Shown here: one piece after another, positions 14,248 through 14,776 of the stretch
Layout: every line of letters starts with the position of its first letter
Numbering within the stretch: the first letter of the stretch is position 1
DNA from: JAVKSM01 sp039583705
GTDB lineage: Bacteria; Actinomycetota; Actinomycetes; Mycobacteriales; Pseudonocardiaceae
Assembly (NCBI GenBank): GCA_039583705.1
Contig: JAVKSM010000083.1
Location: 1 to 14,776 of the forward strand
Length of the DNA: 14,776 nucleotides
Direction: 5' to 3'
Notes under the pieces: generated by a model
Seen by the model: the letters and a program-made list of their open reading frames with translations, nothing else
What the model was told of the DNA's origin: nothing
Database searches by the model: none
Made by a program: the position numbers and the translations under genes

Positions 14248-14541
14248 CTAGGCTTGTTCGAGAGCTTCCCCGAAGTCGTGGAGCATCTTGTTCCGGCGCT
14301 GTTCGGCGAGGATGTGCCCGGTGGCGAGAGCCACCGCGACCGGCCATTCGATGATCTCCAGGGCGGTGAGGACGGCGATGCCGGCGAGGTAGGCGAGCTG
14401 CTCGGGTGGCGGCAGCCTGACGGATCCCATCCCGGGCAGGGTGACGAGCAGCGTGTTCTTCGCCTTGGCCCTACCGGCGGCACGGTACCCAGCGGAGTGT
14501 CGGATCCTGCCGGTGGCGGAGCTGTGGTTCGTCGGGCTCAT
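14248..14541 (-). CDS. Small uncharacterised membrane-associated protein
   Basis: This 97-residue protein has a basic N-terminal half (RIRHSAGYRAAGRAKAKNTL, 12-31), then PPPEQLAYLAGIAVLTALEI (44-63) and IEWPVAVALATGHILAEQRR (64-83), which together make one long or two short hydrophobic helices, and a polar tail. I do not recognise a named family. The E-I-I-E-W-P-V stretch inside the membrane region, with two acidic residues, is unusual. ATG 14541 has GAGG about eight bases upstream. Its stop is 21 bases from the end of the MgtE-N/CBS gene in convergent orientation, and it diverges from the gene starting at 14664. The neighbourhood hints at a link to metal transport, but nothing in the protein shows it. 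Confidence 0.7.
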   Translation of the reverse strand: MSPTNHSSATGRIRHSAGYRAAGRAKAKNTLLVTLPGMGSVRLPPPEQLAYLAGIAVLTALEIIEWPVAVALATGHILAEQRRNKMLHDFGEALEQA

Positions 14542-14663
14542 GGGGTCGTCCTCGGATGTGGGTGGTCATGGGCCTTCGGTGGCGGGTCGCCCGCGGTGGG
14601 CGTTGGATATCGATGCGCTTGGCTGGGCCGGGGCGGCTAGAGAAAGTATCCCAAGGAGGAGCG

Positions 14664-14776
14664 ATGCCTACTCGTTCGCGTTCTGATTCTGACACCGACA
14701 ACGACCACGGGGAGCGGCCCGGCACGGCGCGGGCCGAGCCCGCCGAGCCCGCCGAGCCCGCCGAGCCCGCCGAGCC
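14664..14776 (+). CDS. Start of an unknown gene with Ala-Glu-Pro repeats (truncated)
   Basis: ATG 14664 has an excellent ribosome site, AAGGAGGA (14653-14660). The visible 37 codons begin MPTRSRSDSDTDNDHGERPG and run into a repeating A-E-P tripeptide before the window ends. The polar, Ser/Asp-rich start and the AEP run suggest a disordered linker or tail ahead of a domain outside the window. Such acidic Pro/Ala repeats often act as spacers in envelope or nucleoid proteins, but no function can be assigned. It is divergent from the small membrane protein; the 122-base gap has no clear promoter that I can defend. Confidence 0.65.
   Translation, partial: MPTRSRSDSDTDNDHGERPGTARAEPAEPAEPAEPAE
14733..14776 (+). 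repeat. 9-bp tandem repeat coding for Ala-Glu-Pro
   Basis: GCCGAGCCC is repeated without change from 14733 to the end of the window: four full copies and eight bases of a fifth. Identical codons in each copy point to recent slippage expansion; the array may continue beyond the window. Confidence 0.9.

Overview
The window is very GC-rich, with strong G/C bias at third codon positions, GTG as well as ATG starts, GGAGG-type ribosome binding sites and short or overlapping gene junctions. This fits a high-GC actinomycete (Actinomycetota). I cannot place it below phylum. I see no tRNA, rRNA, CRISPR array, transposase or integrase, and no gene-free stretch longer than 300 bases.

Positions 1-6545 look like a cell-surface glycan locus. 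A plus-strand run holds the 3' end of a gene that is probably a glycosyltransferase, a coiled-coil SAM methyltransferase joined to it by an ATGA overlap, and a polytopic GT-C-like membrane protein. A minus-strand pair, an acyltransferase-3 family O-acyltransferase and a second GT-C-like membrane protein, converges on it across a small 19-bp tandem repeat. A GT4 glycosyltransferase (8931-10109) and a sugar-phosphate nucleotidyltransferase (10091-10840), themselves convergent and overlapping, probably belong to the same surface-polysaccharide programme. Together the set supplies nucleotide-sugar synthesis, cytosolic sugar transfer, membrane transfer from lipid-linked sugars, and methyl and acyl decoration.

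Positions 6676-8674 interrupt this locus with a minus-strand two-gene unit whose base and codon use are visibly more AT-rich. The first gene has an N-terminal LQRTVGNRAL motif of the type seen in proteins associated with extracellular contractile injection systems (eCIS). Its body carries paired GX2H motifs (LLGENH and AGMGNLH) that resemble the ChaN/EreA/TIKI superfamily. The second gene is translationally coupled, has no recognisable family, and carries a CxC-x4-C cluster. This is the best candidate for something undescribed: an orphan eCIS-type cargo with a ChaN/TIKI-like domain and a dedicated partner.

Positions 10841-14541 form a metal-transport module. An NRAMP-fold transporter has non-canonical metal-site residues (DAGA for DPGN in TM1, APWQ for MPHN in TM6), pointing to the magnesium-type NRAMP branch. 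Sixty-six bases downstream is a soluble protein with PRC-barrel-like, MgtE-N and paired CBS domains, the cytosolic gating part of an MgtE Mg2+ channel without the channel. This looks like a split, trans-acting Mg2+-regulated transporter. A small membrane protein converges on it. The window ends in a new gene whose start region encodes Ala-Glu-Pro repeats.
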